DNA of 64,000 bases, taken from Paenibacillus tundrae (GTDB taxonomy: Bacteria > Bacillota > Bacilli > Paenibacillales > Paenibacillaceae). This document shows positions 62,301-64,000 of this stretch, piece by piece. Under the pieces are notes generated by a model. The model saw only the letters and a list, made by a program, of their open reading frames with translations, did not search any database and had not been told where the DNA came from. Every line of letters begins with the position of its first letter. The stretch's first letter is position 1. The position numbers and the translations under genes were made by a program. The DNA lies in NCBI RefSeq assembly GCF_036884255.1, contig NZ_CP145605.1, positions 2,294,001 through 2,358,000 of the forward strand. The letters run 5' to 3'.

Positions 62301-64000
62301 TTAGCCTTTGCTTACATTAAAGTGAGAAATTAATTCTTGCAGTTCCTCAGACATGCTGCTCAGTCGGTTGGAAGAATCTACAAGCGTAATCAGTGAACCT
62401 TTTTGCTCGTCAACCGAAGAAGAGATCCGTTCACTGCTATCAGCAGTCTTACTTACGCTGGATGAGAGATCATCAGCCGTTGCAGTCATCTCTTCAGTAC
62501 CCGCAGATATCTCTTGCGTAGCGCTGGACACTTCTTGAATCTGGTTGGAAACTTTCTTAGCTGCTTCCAGGATTTCTTCGAACAATTGCCCTGTTTGATC
62601 AGCAACATCAAGGCCTGTGTCAACCTCGGCTGTACCTTGTTCCATCGCACGAACGGCTTGTTTGATTTCGGTTTGAATTTCTTCAATTAACACAGAGATC
62701 TGTCTAGTTGATTCTTCGGACTGCTCAGCAAGTTTACGAACTTCACCGGCTACAACGGCGAAACCACGACCTTCTTCACCGACACGCGCTGCCTCAATGG
62801 ACGCATTCAGTGCGAGCAGGTTGGTCTGACTGGAAATACCAGAGATGATATTGAGGATATCTCCGATTTCTTGCGAACGACTTTCAAGTACATTAATAGC
62901 TGATGCTGTATTTTTAACGGATTCGGTAATCAGAGTCATTTGTTCAGAGACCTGACGAACGACTGTGTTACCTTGCTGGGAACGACGCTCCATCTCATAG
63001 GCTTCATCAGCTACATTTGCTGAACTGCTAGCAATCGTTTGAATCACTGTAGCCATCTCTGCCATTGCACGTGCACTGTCAATCGTTGCTTGTTCTTGTG
63101 CACGAATATTAGATGCGATCTGAGATACATTGATGTTGATCGTATCGGCATGATCACTGTTTTTCTCCGAGACTTCGTAGAGTTCTTTGGCAGACTGGTT
63201 TACCTCGTGAGAAGTCATCTGTACTTTGACGATCGTGTCATTAATTTTGCGAACCATAGTATTGAACTTCTCGTTAACAAGTCCGAGATCGTCTTTACCT
63301 GTCGGAATGTTGACATTCAAATTACCCCGGCTAACGTCATCAATTCCTTTGATTAAGTGACGAATAGGGGATAGTGTGTTTTTGACAACGAGATATTGAA
63401 TGATTAGGAATAAAAGTAAAAAGGCTACCAAAATGATGATACCGTTTTTGAGCAGTGAGCTCAGTCCGGCAGGTACAGCAGATGCATCCGCATCAATCGC
63501 GAAATAGGAGAAGATTTTGCCGTTGCTATCCTTGATTGGATAAGCGATGGTAGTCCATGTTCCAAAGTCATCTTTATAAAATGTAGTAAAGGTTGGGCGA
63601 TCTGTATTTAACATTTCTTTCAATGCATTTGCTACAACAACCGGTTGCTCATACATATCGCCAATGTTTACGTTATCGCTTTGAAAAGCTTCTCTGAGAT
63701 TAGTTGGCATCGCGACTAGGGATGTATTACGCTGATTTTCCCCATCAAGTTCAACGCCGAAAATATAGGCTTGGGCAATATTAGGATAGTACTCTTGCAT
63801 TTCATCAAAGTAAGCTCGTAGTTTAGCTTGTACGGTTCCGTCATAGCTGCCTTCCGCAATGGCTGCCTCGACCTCTGATGGATTAATTCCCTCAGCCCAT
63901 TTCTGTGTAATGACTGCAACTTGCCCATGCAATTGATCCACAAGCACTGTCTTTTGGAAGTAATAGCTGCTGGCAATTAGTGCCACTCCAATAATGACGA
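62301..64000 (-). CDS. Methyl-accepting chemotaxis protein, N-terminus beyond window
   Basis: A membrane chemoreceptor of which at least 566 residues are visible. The frame is open to the right edge, and the GTG at 63986 is a Val inside the first membrane helix ([10 protein letters not shown]), so the true start is outside. Order: helix 1, extracellular sensor of about 160 residues with a Cache-like look ([22 protein letters not shown]), helix 2 ([12 protein letters not shown]), HAMP, then the signalling coiled coil with the hairpin tip [15 protein letters not shown] and E-V-R-K-L-A-E-Q-S. It lies 28 bp before the A-T-R gene on the same strand with no terminator between. Confidence 0.93.
   Translation of the reverse strand, partial: VIIGVALIASSYYFQKTVLVDQLHGQVAVITQKWAEGINPSEVEAAIAEGSYDGTVQAKLRAYFDEMQEYYPNIAQAYIFGVELDGENQRNTSLVAMPTNLREAFQSDNVNIGDMYEQPVVVANALKEMLNTDRPTFTTFYKDDFGTWTTIAYPIKDSNGKIFSYFAIDADASAVPAGLSSLLKNGIIILVAFLLLFLIIQYLVVKNTLSPIRHLIKGIDDVSRGNLNVNIPTGKDDLGLVNEKFNTMVRKINDTIVKVQMTSHEVNQSAKELYEVSEKNSDHADTININVSQIASNIRAQEQATIDSARAMAEMATVIQTIASSSANVADEAYEMERRSQQGNTVVRQVSEQMTLITESVKNTASAINVLESRSQEIGDILNIISGISSQTNLLALNASIEAARVGEEGRGFAVVAGEVRKLAEQSEESTRQISVLIEEIQTEIKQAVRAMEQGTAEVDTGLDVADQTGQLFEEILEAAKKVSNQIQEVSSATQEISAGTEEMTATADDLSSSVSKTADSSERISSSVDEQKGSLITLVDSSNRLSSMSEELQELISHFNVSKG

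Noticed and set aside
62353..62686. Open frames inside the chemoreceptor gene on both strands
   Set aside because: They follow the periodic coiled-coil codon pattern of the real gene and carry no independent signals.

Overview
The window looks like the chromosome of a spore-forming Firmicute, most probably Paenibacillus. The evidence is a GerA/GerC/GerB germination operon, an S-layer (SLH) protein end, two YesM/YesN two-component pairs beside LplA/LplB/LplC-type sugar importers, HelD, YwbE, an NhaP-type antiporter, strong AGGAGG-like ribosome sites with frequent GTG/TTG starts, and Rho-independent terminators after most transcription units. No rRNA, tRNA, CRISPR array, prophage or plasmid function was seen.

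Layout. 1-10.8 kb is a mosaic of single genes: SLH fragment, LacI-type regulator, a frameshifted flavin monooxygenase beside a MarR regulator, a YneQ-like gene bracketed by inverted repeat arms, a Na+/H+ antiporter, an IolS-like aldo/keto reductase, a polysaccharide deacetylase, YwbE plus a DUF4269 protein, and an anion-type transporter. 11-30.5 kb is a carbohydrate block of two parallel modules. Module 1 is YesM1-YesN1, a cluster of foldback repeats, two permeases and a binding lipoprotein, with unknown substrate. Module 2 is YesM2-YesN2, binding lipoprotein, two permeases, a GH53 endo-galactanase and a GH42 beta-galactosidase, which reads as a (arabino)galactan utilisation locus. Neither module has an ATPase, so a shared MsmX-type ATPase elsewhere is implied. 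30.7-36.7 kb has malic enzyme, HD hydrolase, an ArAE-type membrane protein, an FMN-type split-barrel protein and a complete IS3-family insertion sequence (34971-36260) with a 3-bp target duplication. 36.7-45 kb has helD, a secreted beta-propeller protein, adenine deaminase and a secreted TIM-barrel-like protein. 45-53 kb has an AraC regulator divergent from a YicI-type alpha-xylosidase, a phosphotransferase, two MFS transporters and a MarR regulator with a palindromic operator. 53-57 kb is the ger operon (A-C-D-B). 57-64 kb has a GNAT acetyltransferase, a TraX-like protein and, on the minus strand, a chemoreceptor followed 28 bp later by a single-module adenylation/carrier/reductase protein.

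Regulation visible in the sequence: a perfect 14-nt cre match just downstream of the yesM1 promoter and a near-perfect one upstream of the alpha-xylosidase suggest CcpA control. An AGGTCACCA motif, two copies 22 bp apart before yesM1 and one before the first permease operon, is a candidate YesN1 site. A GTGCAGAAAT-nTTGA motif before yesM2 and before the second binding-protein gene is a candidate YesN2 site. A perfect palindrome lies in the spacer of the marR/MFS promoter.

The least explained items are the foldback element family (about 166 bp, three tandem copies plus solo and paired arms), the chemoreceptor/A-T-R reductase gene pair, the GH53 enzyme without a signal peptide, the C-terminal module of the secreted propeller protein, and the two putative operator motifs. 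All family names are by recognition of motifs in the translated sequence; no database search was run.
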